Positions 1 through 7,312 of a stretch of DNA of 14,419 nt are shown here, one piece after another. Source of the stretch: CAZHRJ01 sp964534765 (GTDB lineage: Bacteria > Lindowbacteria > 2-12-FULL-62-27); NCBI GenBank assembly GCA_964534765.1, contig CAZHRJ010000081.1, positions 1 through 14,419 on the forward strand. The letters run 5' to 3'. The position numbers were made by a program, and so were the translations under genes. Numbering within the stretch: position 1 is the stretch's first letter; the number at the start of each line of letters is the position of its first letter. Under the pieces are notes generated by a model, which was not told the origin of the DNA, did no database searches, and worked only from the letters and a program-made list of their open reading frames with translations.

Positions 1-38
1 ACCCTGCTCTGATCCTCGACGCGGGAAGGCGAAGTCAT
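1..38 (-). CDS. Possible start of a further gene running off the left edge (partial)
   Basis: One base after the stop codon of synthase A, on the same strand, an ATG opens a frame that stays open for 12 codons to the window edge (MTSPSRVEDQSR). The spacing is what would be expected for the next gene of the same operon, since the preceding junctions are also overlaps or gaps of a few bases. No clear ribosome binding site is seen and the fragment is too short to assign to a family. It may be a chance open frame. Confidence 0.3.
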   Translation of the reverse strand, partial: MTSPSRVEDQSR

Positions 39-39
39 A

Positions 40-1128
40 TCAGATCTGGGACTCGCTCCCGTTGTGTGTCAGCATCTCCCACGTGATCACCTCGTCCTCC
101 TCAATTGATCGGCGCGGAACCTGACCGATCACCTGGGTTAGAAATTTCGGGCGGATGCCGTATCCGGGACGTTTCGTCGTCAACATCTCCGCCGTAATCC
201 GCGTCCCTTCGCTAATTCTTGTCCGCGCCACAATACTTCGGCGGCCCAGCCGGGACATTTCTTCCTCTTCGGGCAACGGCCCCTTGATGTCCATCCCCAG
301 CGCCAATTCGGCCTCACGAATACCCGTTACCATCGATTTGAGCTCCGCGGGCTCCAATGCGAAGAAATGATCCGGACCGGGAAGGCGGCGGTCCACCGTG
401 TAATGCTTTTCAATGACGCACGCTCCCAACGCCGCCGCGGCGATCGGAACAGCAATGCCCGGTGTGTGGTCTGACAATCCGATCGGAACGGGAAACTTTG
501 CACCCATCTTCTGCATGGCGCGCAGATTCACCTGGTCGGGCCGGGTCGGATACAGGGAGACACAGTGAAGCAAAATAAGTTCTTGGTTTCCGGCTTGGCG
601 CATCGTCTCCAACACGTCCTCAATCTCCTCCAAGGAACACATCCCCGTTGAAATGATCATCGGCCGGCTCTTTCGGGCACAGTACTCAATCCATGGCAGA
701 TCGATCGCCTCAAAGGACGCGATCTTGACCGCGGCCATTTGATGGCGGTCAACGAGTTCATCAACCGCCGAACGATCGGAAGGCGTCGAAAGAAAAATCA
801 TCCCTTGGGATTCAGCGCGTGATTTTAAAACAGCATGCCAATCCCGAGGCAATTCATTTCTCTTGATCATCTCAAATGTGCTGACAGTCGGATCCATCCG
901 CCGCAAATAGGCGAATTGCGGCGTCCTTCGCGAATAATGCTCCTCCGCCCTGAACGTCTGAAACTTTACAGCATCCACACCGGCAAAGGCCGCTAGGTCG
1001 ACCAACTCAAGCGCGCTCTCCAGACTCCCGTTATGATTCGAACCCGGATCGGCGATGATGAAACAACGCCCGCCAACGCCCACACGCCGGCCGGCAATGG
1101 AAATGGTCCGCTTAAAATACTCGGTCAT
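40..1128 (-). CDS. neuB: NeuB-family nonulosonic acid synthase A, with SAF domain
   Basis: This protein of 362 residues should condense PEP with an N-acyl hexosamine to form a nine-carbon NulO in the cytoplasm. A TIM barrel (about residues 22-275) is followed by a SAF/antifreeze-like domain (about 298-355). Expected NeuB signatures are visible: IADPGSNHNG at 25-34, with Asp27 where Neisseria NeuB has a Glu; VKFQ with Lys55; KIASFE with Lys135 and Glu140; the metal-binding histidines in SDHT (His221) and EKHYT (His242); and KRPG with Arg320, equivalent to the substrate-contacting Arg of the SAF domain. The LPGPDH...LEP stretch resembles legionaminic/neuraminic acid synthases, but specificity cannot be read from sequence. 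The ATG overlaps the stop of the upstream ATP-grasp gene by four bases (ATGA at 1125-1128), so translation is probably coupled. No cytidylyltransferase lies next to it in the window. Confidence 0.93.
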   Translation of the reverse strand: MTEYFKRTISIAGRRVGVGGRCFIIADPGSNHNGSLESALELVDLAAFAGVDAVKFQTFRAEEHYSRRTPQFAYLRRMDPTVSTFEMIKRNELPRDWHAVLKSRAESQGMIFLSTPSDRSAVDELVDRHQMAAVKIASFEAIDLPWIEYCARKSRPMIISTGMCSLEEIEDVLETMRQAGNQELILLHCVSLYPTRPDQVNLRAMQKMGAKFPVPIGLSDHTPGIAVPIAAAALGACVIEKHYTVDRRLPGPDHFFALEPAELKSMVTGIREAELALGMDIKGPLPEEEEMSRLGRRSIVARTRISEGTRITAEMLTTKRPGYGIRPKFLTQVIGQVPRRSIEEDEVITWEMLTHNGSESQI

Positions 1129-2162
1129 GGTCCAATCGGGCCGGGTTGAACGGCGGCCTGTACTGACATTTTTTGCGGCTGCGGACGGGCCGATTCCGGC
1201 GTATAGGTCTGCGTCACATGCCTCATCATCAGCAGATCCGCCTGGAACGCAAGCGGCCCCACGCGATCTCCGCGGTGATGTCGGATGACGATATCCACTT
1301 CGTGTATGCCCGATGCGATTGTCAACGCCGTGGTCGTGGAATAGCGGGGATTGATCTCAAAAATTCTCGGGACGCCGTCCGGTCCAAGCATCAGTTGAAC
1401 GTTGAATGGCCCGGCGGCCCTCAATTCATCCTGGATCCGGCGACAGACGGCATCAATCGACGGAACAATCCGCGTGGCGCCAACCTGCGTGATCCCGCGC
1501 TTTTCGATGGCCTCCTTCGGGACAACCGCCAGGGTCTGACCGTCAAGTCCGACCACGACGCTCACTGTGTATTCCCGGCCGCTAAGATTCTGCTGTATCA
1601 CGTACTCATCCGCCGAGCGGGAAAGTCCGGACAGGTACCGGGCCAGATCACCCGGACCCTGCACAATCTCAACCCCGCGGCTGCCTCGCCCTGTCCGGGG
1701 CTTGATAACCGCGGGATACTCCACGGACAATCCATCCGTCCCCAGCCAGGTCGGCGGCGCCGGGACTCCAATTGTCGGAAGTATCCGGGAAAGACGCCAT
1801 TTGTCCAAACACAGTCGACAGAAATCCTCGCGCGGGGCGATGACCACAAATGAATGCCGGGAAGCCATCGCATGAATCGGCAGAATCTCCTCATCAACTA
1901 GGGGAATGACATAGTCCGGTCTCTCGCATTCAAGGATGGCGTCCATCGCGCAGATGTAATCAGGCGACGTGGCGAGGGGGATGACATAGGAGGAATCCGC
2001 GAGTGTCAGACCGTGGGCATATGCGGAGGCGTCGACGGCGATCAGCCGATATCGACCCATGGATTTGAGAGTCCGAAGGATTTCAATCGTTCCGGCGCCG
2101 CCCGCGCCGGTGACAAGCAGGGAAATCGGCGCAGTGCTTCCTGAAGATTTTGATGAATCCAT
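1125..2162 (-). CDS. ATP-grasp ligase (PylC/CarB-like)
   Basis: This 345-residue ATP-grasp enzyme has an N-terminal dinucleotide-fold-like segment (VTGAGGAG, 17-24), as in PylC and the carbamoyl-phosphate-synthase-like family. The ATP-binding core contains VIKPRTGRGSRG (152-163, Lys154 and a Gly-rich loop). The Mg-binding signature FEINPRYSTT (Glu269, Asn271) lies near the C-terminus. Family members join a carboxylate to an amine or other nucleophile through an acyl phosphate. The substrate here is unknown. It sits between a phosphoesterase (three-base gap) and a NulO synthase (four-base overlap), so a role in modifying or building the sugar, for example adding an amino acid to a sugar amine, is a reasonable inference but unproven. 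The ATG at 2162 is preceded by a GGAGG on the coding strand. The last 25 or so residues are Gln/Pro-rich and poorly conserved-looking. Confidence 0.85.
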   Translation of the reverse strand: MDSSKSSGSTAPISLLVTGAGGAGTIEILRTLKSMGRYRLIAVDASAYAHGLTLADSSYVIPLATSPDYICAMDAILECERPDYVIPLVDEEILPIHAMASRHSFVVIAPREDFCRLCLDKWRLSRILPTIGVPAPPTWLGTDGLSVEYPAVIKPRTGRGSRGVEIVQGPGDLARYLSGLSRSADEYVIQQNLSGREYTVSVVVGLDGQTLAVVPKEAIEKRGITQVGATRIVPSIDAVCRRIQDELRAAGPFNVQLMLGPDGVPRIFEINPRYSTTTALTIASGIHEVDIVIRHHRGDRVGPLAFQADLLMMRHVTQTYTPESARPQPQKMSVQAAVQPGPIGP

Positions 2163-2165
2163 CCC

Positions 2166-2873
2166 TCAGCCTCCGGACCGGCCGTGGATCAACAGGTCAA
2201 CCAGAGCCGGTAACTCTGGATCATGCGCTCGCGCGTCCTCAACGACGGGCGCCACGTCATAAGGGACCCGAAAATGAGTCACTTCCCGGCGATCCACATC
2301 GAGAATCGCATACGAAGCCCCGCCGAGTTGATCCCGCGGCTGGCCGACAGACCCTGGATTGATGATCATCTTGCCCCCACATCGCTTTGTCATCGGCCGG
2401 TGTGTCTGGCCAAGCAGGATGATTTGATCGTCATACGCCTCAAACCGCTGCCATTCCGAAAAATCTGGATAGATTCGGCCCCGTAAGGGATCCCACGGCG
2501 ATCCATGGCACATCAATACCGAAACCCCTCCAAACTGCAGCCGGCACGTCTCCGGCCAGGAACGCATCAGGGCGATGTTCGCCTCCGACATCAGAGCCCA
2601 CGACCGCTCGATGGCGGTGCCGTGTCTCGCTCGATAGGCCGGATCCAGTATCCGACCTCGATCCAGACCCGCGATACAAATCTCATCGTGATTCCCCCGA
2701 ACACTGATGATCTTCGTGGAATCCCAGAGATCCAGGCACTCCTTCACAAACGGATAATATCCGGCCAGATCCCCTATAAAAAGCGTCTGATCCACGGTTC
2801 GCTCTAAAATGCTCCAAACAGCCTTAAACGCACCCACATTTCCATGGATATCCGCCATTAGCCCAATACGCAT
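2166..2873 (-). CDS. Calcineurin-like metallophosphoesterase (YfcE/MJ0936 type)
   Basis: This 235-residue protein has every metal-binding block of the family in order: DIHGN (Asp8, His10), GDLAGY (Asp35), GNHD (Asn61, His62), CHGSP (His123) and GQTHRP (His158), closing with INPGSVGQPR (171-180). The usual GHTH block reads GQTH here, a common variant. The family hydrolyses phosphodiesters or phosphomonoesters with two bound metal ions in the cytoplasm; the substrate is not predictable. It is the first gene of a minus-strand unit followed by an ATP-grasp ligase and NulO synthase A. A sugar-phosphate or nucleotide-linked intermediate of that pathway is a possible target (inference). The ATG at 2873 opens directly onto the MRIGLMADIHGN start typical of the family. 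A purine-rich stretch lies upstream, but further away than an ideal ribosome binding site. Confidence 0.9.
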   Translation of the reverse strand: MRIGLMADIHGNVGAFKAVWSILERTVDQTLFIGDLAGYYPFVKECLDLWDSTKIISVRGNHDEICIAGLDRGRILDPAYRARHGTAIERSWALMSEANIALMRSWPETCRLQFGGVSVLMCHGSPWDPLRGRIYPDFSEWQRFEAYDDQIILLGQTHRPMTKRCGGKMIINPGSVGQPRDQLGGASYAILDVDRREVTHFRVPYDVAPVVEDARAHDPELPALVDLLIHGRSGG

Positions 2874-2954
2874 CGAATCGTCGAACTCTCTCTTTCCTTC
2901 TCTTTCAATGAATTCACCTCAGAATGGACAATACGTCAAGAATATGAAAGGTTG
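2874..2954. promoter_or_regulatory. Divergent intergenic region between the phosphoesterase and pseudo-radical-SAM units
   Basis: These 81 bases separate two divergently read units and must hold the start signals of both unless transcripts come from elsewhere. The stretch is AT-richer than the genes and contains a pyrimidine-rich run on the plus strand. On the minus strand a TTGACG box resembles a -35 element, but only a poor -10 candidate follows at the right distance. On the plus strand AAAGG lies just before the start of the next gene and could serve as a ribosome binding site. No clear operator palindrome is seen. Confidence 0.35.
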
Positions 2955-4745
2955 ATGCATCAAATGGGTTATCATTTCATCACGTTTGTTCAGGATCCGC
3001 TGTTTTTTAAACCGTTCGACAACGGAACCTCGCTCGCTCAGACTCTATTCGATGCTTCTCGTGACCTGCGGTCACTCATCGATCGCATGTCCGTCGTCGC
3101 CCATCCGACGACCCAGCGCGATGTCAACACCGCTCTTCAGGCCGAATTCCCTTTCCCCGTCACTTCTGTTCTTGAAGAAACGATCATCCGTCGAACCTCC
3201 ATCCACTATCTGACCGTCCTCCGAAGATTTTTGGAGGACGCTGATGAACGCGGCCCTTTGTTGGTACTGGATCCGGAAAACACCTGCCTGGACCTGGAAT
3301 CTGTCGCGGAGGGACATCAGCTCTTTCAGGAAAAATCGTGCCTGGTCATGATGTTCCGGCGGGTTGTTGGCTGGGAGGTTCGATTCATTTCGCAAAATCG
3401 CAAATCCCTGCTCGATCGGTTGATTCGGACACAACATGCAGAAGAAAACTACCGAGACGCTTTCAAGGTCCTTCGATCCACTCATCCGGCGGATTTTCGC
3501 GACGTCATGTCACGCAAACTTCCCGGAGTTCCCAGACAAATTCTGCATGGATTCCCGTTGAAAATCTCTCTTTTCTCGTGGTCATTCTACGCGAATCTGC
3601 AGAGTTGTCTGAACACCCCTCTCAAACAGATTAGATCAACCCAACTCTTCGACGCCATCACTTCCCAACCGCAACTTTTCCAGAACTTCCCAAAACAAAT
3701 TCAGGTCGAACTCGCTACATCCGCGTCTGCCATCCCCGTCTATTCGCCTCTCCCGCACCTGGCGGCGGAAATACAAAAACGGGGATTCTATATGGAGGAA
3801 TCTATTTTTCGGACTGTCCTGGATCGAATCGCCGAGCGCTCTTTCCCGGAGCCGGAACTTATTTTTAGTTGCGTGACCGGCGATCCATTCGACCACCCTC
3901 ATTTAAAGGATTGGCTGGGCCTGATGCTGGATCGGCTGCCTTATGAATCCGTCAAGAACATCGTTTGGTTCTCCTATGGCGGGGGACTGACACCCGACCT
4001 GTCCAGGCAGTTGTTGGAATTCTCGAGAGAGGCGGTCAAACGCAGAACCGTAACGAATCGGATCGAGGTCATTTTCCGCCTGGATGCCGCCAATCCGGAA
4101 CTGTACGGCCGCATTCGCAAAGGCGCGGACTTCGACAGGGTCATGGACAACGTAAAAACATTCCTCGACATCAAGAAGAAGTTGATGGCACAGACTGCAA
4201 ATGAGCCGACAGGAATACACTGTGTCGTCGCCGTCGCAACAACCTTGCTCGAAGAAACGCAGGACCATCTCGATGAATTCATGAAACGCTGGCCCAGCCG
4301 CCAAGCCATTGTTAATCGGTTATCAAAACACGCCAATCCCGGCAGACAGGGCGATTCCAAAGCCATGATTGAGTTGCAGCAGGCGAAGGAAAGGGAATTT
4401 TACCGAGACAACGATCCGGTCGAGTTCAGCGTCATCTATGGACCGAGTCATTTCGCGGGCCAGATACCGGTCAAGGCGGTTGTGGATTACACACCTCTGA
4501 AACGCTTCCCCTGCAGGCGGCTCATGGATGCCCTCACGATCCTCTGCGACGGCCGGGTGACTGTCTGCGACCGCGTCCTTAATCCGGATCAAAACGGCGC
4601 TGTCGGCCAGATTCAGAATTCGCCCTCCCTCCAGGATCTGTGGATGGCTGCCGCCGGACGGGACATGAGAGACGCCCATGCACGCGGCGCAGCCCATCAG
4701 ATCCCGATGTGCGCCAAATGCAACGACTGGTATATCCCTCTCTGA
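2955..4745 (+). CDS. SPASM-domain protein with degenerate (cluster-less) radical SAM core
   Basis: This protein of 596 residues has three parts. The C-terminus is a SPASM-type module: Cys520, Cys531, Cys538, then a CAKC pair (Cys586, Cys589), with DGRVTVC and a SLQDLW block typical of auxiliary Fe-S sites. The middle (about 250-500) reads like a radical SAM barrel, with DPFDHPHL in place of the GGEPLLHP region and an RLDAANPELYGRIRKGADF segment. However, the expected CxxxCxxC is absent: the aligned stretch after ELATS (252-266) has Ser, Val and Ser/Pro and no cysteine. Classical radical SAM chemistry is therefore unlikely. The first 250 residues may be a degenerate nucleotidyltransferase-like domain (weak). 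The architecture recalls the spirochaete 'spiro-SPASM' type, recalled from memory. It overlaps synthase B, which links it to NulO synthesis. Start choice between TTG 2952, ATG 2955 and ATG 2964 is uncertain; AAAGG precedes them. Confidence 0.8.
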   Translation: MHQMGYHFITFVQDPLFFKPFDNGTSLAQTLFDASRDLRSLIDRMSVVAHPTTQRDVNTALQAEFPFPVTSVLEETIIRRTSIHYLTVLRRFLEDADERGPLLVLDPENTCLDLESVAEGHQLFQEKSCLVMMFRRVVGWEVRFISQNRKSLLDRLIRTQHAEENYRDAFKVLRSTHPADFRDVMSRKLPGVPRQILHGFPLKISLFSWSFYANLQSCLNTPLKQIRSTQLFDAITSQPQLFQNFPKQIQVELATSASAIPVYSPLPHLAAEIQKRGFYMEESIFRTVLDRIAERSFPEPELIFSCVTGDPFDHPHLKDWLGLMLDRLPYESVKNIVWFSYGGGLTPDLSRQLLEFSREAVKRRTVTNRIEVIFRLDAANPELYGRIRKGADFDRVMDNVKTFLDIKKKLMAQTANEPTGIHCVVAVATTLLEETQDHLDEFMKRWPSRQAIVNRLSKHANPGRQGDSKAMIELQQAKEREFYRDNDPVEFSVIYGPSHFAGQIPVKAVVDYTPLKRFPCRRLMDALTILCDGRVTVCDRVLNPDQNGAVGQIQNSPSLQDLWMAAAGRDMRDAHARGAAHQIPMCAKCNDWYIPL

Positions 4746-5785
4746 CTGGCGGCCCGCATCCGCCGGCCGAATTCACCATTGACCGGCATTCGATTGGCCA
4801 GGGCCGGCCGGTTTTTTTGATCGCTGAAATTGGTATTAATCATAACGGAAGTCTTTCCCTCGCCAAACGGATGGTCACTGAGGCGGCCAGGAACGGCGCC
4901 AGTGCCGTCAAATTCCAGTTTCTGGACGCGGCGGACCTCTTCGCGCAAGAATCAAACATGGGCGGCATCAGGGACCTCTTTCGAAAATGCGAGTTCTCCT
5001 ATTCGGAATGGGCTCAGCTCAAATCTCACGCCGACCGGATCGGAGTCACTTTTTTCGCTTCCGTATTCGCGGAACAAAAAATCGATTTTCTTGAAGCCCT
5101 GGGCGTCCCCTGTTTCAAAATTTCCTCCGGAGACATCACCTATGTCCAGCTTCTCCGCAAAACCGCCCGCACCCGTAAACCGGTGATCCTTTCCACCGGA
5201 ATGTCAAATCTCCAGGAGGTCGCCGAGGCCATTCGTATTTTCGAGGAGGAAAAAAACAGGAGATTGGTCATCCTACACTGCGTCAACTCGTATCCGACTC
5301 GCCCGCGGGACACTCATCTTCGGAAAATGTCCGCACTTGAATCCTTCGGATACCCCGTCGGATTCTCGGATCACACCTTGGGGATCGAAATCTCCCTGGC
5401 GGCGGTGGCGCGGGGCGCGGTCGCCATTGAAAAACATTTCACTATCGATCGCACCCTGCCAGGACCCGACCAGGCACTCTCTATTACTCCGGCAGACATG
5501 CGGTCCCTTCGGCGAATGGCCGACAATATTGTCAAATCGATTGGCGACGCCGAAAAAAAACCAGCGGCGGCGGAACGATCGGTCCGGCGCAGCTCGCGGC
5601 GAAGTCTCGTCGCCCTGAAACTCACCCGACGCGGCGAACGACTGGCGGCTGAATGCATCGGCATCAAACGGCCCGGTACCGGTATTCAACCCAAAGAGTT
5701 CCTCAATATCGTCGGCCGAAAGGCCAGACGGGATATCCCGGCCGGTAAGGTCTTATCCTGGGCTATGCTTGGGTCACGATCATAA
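4718..5785 (+). CDS. neuB: NeuB-family nonulosonic acid synthase B, with SAF domain
   Basis: This is a full-length NulO synthase, about 355 residues from the chosen start. It is the most canonical of the four at the first motif, IAEIGINHNG (Glu37). Further signatures are VKFQ (Lys65), KISSGD (Lys134, with Asp139 where Neisseria NeuB has Glu), LHCVNSYPT, SDHT (His219), EKHF (His240), LPGPDQ and a SAF domain with KRPGTGIQP (Arg318). It should condense PEP with an N-acyl hexosamine in the cytoplasm. The frame is open from 4640, but the family starts about 15-35 residues before the first strand, so the ATG at 4718 fits best. This overlaps the end of the SPASM gene by 28 bases and no good ribosome binding site is seen, so it probably depends on translational coupling. 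CTG 4742 and an ATT further on are less likely starts. Confidence 0.92.
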   Translation: MQRLVYPSLTGGPHPPAEFTIDRHSIGQGRPVFLIAEIGINHNGSLSLAKRMVTEAARNGASAVKFQFLDAADLFAQESNMGGIRDLFRKCEFSYSEWAQLKSHADRIGVTFFASVFAEQKIDFLEALGVPCFKISSGDITYVQLLRKTARTRKPVILSTGMSNLQEVAEAIRIFEEEKNRRLVILHCVNSYPTRPRDTHLRKMSALESFGYPVGFSDHTLGIEISLAAVARGAVAIEKHFTIDRTLPGPDQALSITPADMRSLRRMADNIVKSIGDAEKKPAAAERSVRRSSRRSLVALKLTRRGERLAAECIGIKRPGTGIQPKEFLNIVGRKARRDIPAGKVLSWAMLGSRS

Positions 5786-5811
5786 CCGCGCATGCCCGAG
5801 CCCGGGCGCGG
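5786..5811. terminator. GC-rich hairpin between convergent genes
   Basis: Directly after the stop codon of synthase B, CCGCGC (5786-5791) can pair with GCGCGG (5806-5811). An alternative fold pairs GCCCG (5794-5798) with CGGGC (5803-5807). It lies in the 37-base gap between two convergent genes, which favours a role in transcript ending. No T-run follows on either strand, so it is not a standard intrinsic terminator. Confidence 0.35.
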
Positions 5812-5822
5812 AACTGGGACGG

Positions 5823-6359
5823 TCATACCTCCGAACGGGGGTTGATCTTCCCTAGATAAAGGCCATCCACGAATTTTGCCCCATCCCGGTATTGCTCACG
5901 GAATCGGCCCTCAACTCGGTAACCGGCTTTCAGAAAGGCGCGGACTGACCCGCGGTTGGAGGCATAGGTTCCCGCACCGAGTTTGTGCAGACCCAGCTTA
6001 TCGAAGGCGTATCGGGACAACAGATTCAAAACTTCGGTCGCATATCCCTTTCCCCAGCAGGTCTTATCCCCAAGAAGTATCCCAATCACCCCGAGTCCAT
6101 GGACCGGGTTGATATCCAATTTGACGTTCCCGATATGCCGGCGGGAATCCTTCAACAGAATGCCCATAAACACCGTCCGGCGGTCACGCATCATACGGCG
6201 AATATACCGTCGCAGCTTTTGTGCGGTCCATGTCTCAAACCGGCTCTCCAAATACTGGTTGATCTCCGGGTCATTCAGCCATCCGACATACCGCCGGGTT
6301 GCGTCTGACTCGCGGATCGGCCGCAAATAAATCCGCCTTCCTGAAATTCGTCGTGCCAT
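5823..6359 (-). CDS. GNAT acetyltransferase (RimJ/PseH-like)
   Basis: This 178-residue protein has the GNAT fold of the RimJ/RimL-PseH group. RIYLRPIRESD near residue 10 and WLNDPEINQYLESR (27-40) are the usual N-terminal blocks of acetyltransferases found in surface-sugar clusters. The acetyl-CoA loop is CWGKGYAT (101-108), followed by the ASNRGSVRAFLKAGY block that ends the domain. It would transfer an acetyl group from acetyl-CoA to an amine. By context the acceptor is probably an amino sugar on a NulO pathway, as PseH does for the 4-amino group, but a protein N-terminus cannot be excluded. It is transcribed alone, convergent with synthase B and divergent from the synthase C unit. The ATG at 6359 is preferred over an upstream TTG at 6377 because AAAAGAG stands four bases before it. 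Confidence 0.87.
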   Translation of the reverse strand: MARRISGRRIYLRPIRESDATRRYVGWLNDPEINQYLESRFETWTAQKLRRYIRRMMRDRRTVFMGILLKDSRRHIGNVKLDINPVHGLGVIGILLGDKTCWGKGYATEVLNLLSRYAFDKLGLHKLGAGTYASNRGSVRAFLKAGYRVEGRFREQYRDGAKFVDGLYLGKINPRSEV

Positions 6360-6421
6360 AACGCTCTTTTCGTACAATCGCTGTTTTTAAAATACAAGCG
6401 CCTGACGGATGGGCCGGATTC

Positions 6422-6435
6422 GGGAGTCAACTCCC
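6422..6435. promoter_or_regulatory. Perfect inverted repeat, possible operator
   Basis: GGGAGT-CA-ACTCCC has perfect six-base arms around a two-base centre. It lies in the divergent region between the acetyltransferase and synthase C and directly abuts a TTGACA hexamer. The position would suit a regulator controlling the plus-strand unit. No regulator gene is present in the window. Confidence 0.4.
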
Positions 6436-6467
6436 TTGACAAAAATGTTCGGCGCAGGTGATTTGAT
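6436..6467 (+). promoter_or_regulatory. Possible sigma70-type promoter of the synthase C unit
   Basis: A perfect TTGACA consensus lies at 6436-6441, about 60 bases before the synthase C start. The -10 region is weak: TGATTT follows at 17 bases and TTTGAT at 20 bases, neither close to TATAAT. A promoter with a good -35 and poor -10 would fit control by an activator, but this is inference. The location upstream of the only complete NulO module in one operon supports a promoter here. Confidence 0.38.
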
Positions 6468-6499
6468 TGCGTTTCGTGCAGCTTCGAAAGAGGGGGATA

Positions 6500-7312
6500 A
6501 TGGCCAGAACGTATATTGTTGCAGACGCTTCATCCAATCACATGGGCGATCTTTCCATCGCCTGTACCATGATCGAAGCCGCCGGACAGATGGGCGTCGA
6601 TTGCGTCAAATTCCAGTCCTGGACCGCCGACGCCCTTCGGCCGGATTTCCCGAACTATCGAAAAACCTACGAGCGGCATCAACGCACTCAAATCTCCGAC
6701 GAGGACCATCACCGTCTCATCCAGCACTGCCGGGACAACCGGGTCGATTTCCTCACTACCTGCTTCGATCTCAACCGCGTCCCTTTTCTCGCCGCGCTCG
6801 GACTGGGCGCCATCAAGGTCGCCAGCCCCGATTGCGGCAGCATCAAGCTCCTCGAAGCCCTCATGAAACACTTTAAGAGACTCATTATCTCCACCGGCAT
6901 GACAACAGAAGAGGAGGTGCGAACTGCGGTCGAAGTGACACGCGGACACGACGTCGTATTTCTTCACTGCGTCTCACTCTATCCGACGCCGGTCGACAGG
7001 GTACATCTCAATCGGATGGACTGGCTAAGACACATGGGCGTCCGCGTCGGGTTCAGCGATCACACCATCGGCACCGATGCCGGTCGCATCGCCATCGCGC
7101 GCGGAGCGGAAATCCTTGAAAAACACTTTACCCTGTCCCGACAGCTGCCCGGCAAGGATCAGGCCGTCTCGGCCGAACCGGCCGAATTCGCGGAACTCGT
7201 GCGATTCGCCGGGGCCTGCGAGGTCATCAGCGGTCGCGACAACCCGCCGCTGGCGCCGGAAGAAATGGACATGCGCAAGCTTTACGTCGGTAAATGGGGA
7301 GACAACCGGTGA
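6500..7312 (+). CDS. neuB: One-domain NeuB-family synthase C lacking the SAF domain
   Basis: This 270-residue protein contains only the NeuB TIM barrel. Motifs in order are VADASSNHMG (Asp9 in the place of the usual Glu), VKFQ (Lys37), IKVASPD (Lys106, Asp111), STGM, LHCVSLYPTP, SDHT (His188), EKHFT (His209) and LPGKDQAVSAEP. It then ends about ten residues after APEEMD, with no SAF domain and no KRPG arginine. The next gene begins on its stop codon (GTGA), so the missing domain is not hidden in a shifted frame. Its operon partners, a NeuC-like epimerase, a transferase and a NeuA-like synthetase, indicate a role as the NulO synthase of this unit. The SAF arginine must be replaced from elsewhere or not needed. 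The ATG at 6500 is chosen because GAGGGGG precedes it; an ATG at 6467 has no such site. Confidence 0.88.
   Translation: MARTYIVADASSNHMGDLSIACTMIEAAGQMGVDCVKFQSWTADALRPDFPNYRKTYERHQRTQISDEDHHRLIQHCRDNRVDFLTTCFDLNRVPFLAALGLGAIKVASPDCGSIKLLEALMKHFKRLIISTGMTTEEEVRTAVEVTRGHDVVFLHCVSLYPTPVDRVHLNRMDWLRHMGVRVGFSDHTIGTDAGRIAIARGAEILEKHFTLSRQLPGKDQAVSAEPAEFAELVRFAGACEVISGRDNPPLAPEEMDMRKLYVGKWGDNR

Noticed and set aside
1173..1853. Long plus-strand open frame opposite the ATP-grasp gene
   Set aside because: It is antisense to a gene with clear ATP-grasp motifs, and its translation shows no recognisable domain.
4640..4717. Extended N-terminus of synthase B from 4640
   Set aside because: These 26 residues are Arg- and Pro-rich and are read across the conserved C-terminus of the SPASM protein in another frame. 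No family homology is visible, so the start at 4718 is preferred.
40..7312. Asp instead of Glu in the first NeuB motif of synthases A and C, and Asp instead of Glu after the KIxS lysine in B, C and D
   Set aside because: The changes are conservative and, as far as I recall, occur in other NeuB subfamilies, so they do not by themselves signal inactivity or novelty. They are recorded in the gene entries.
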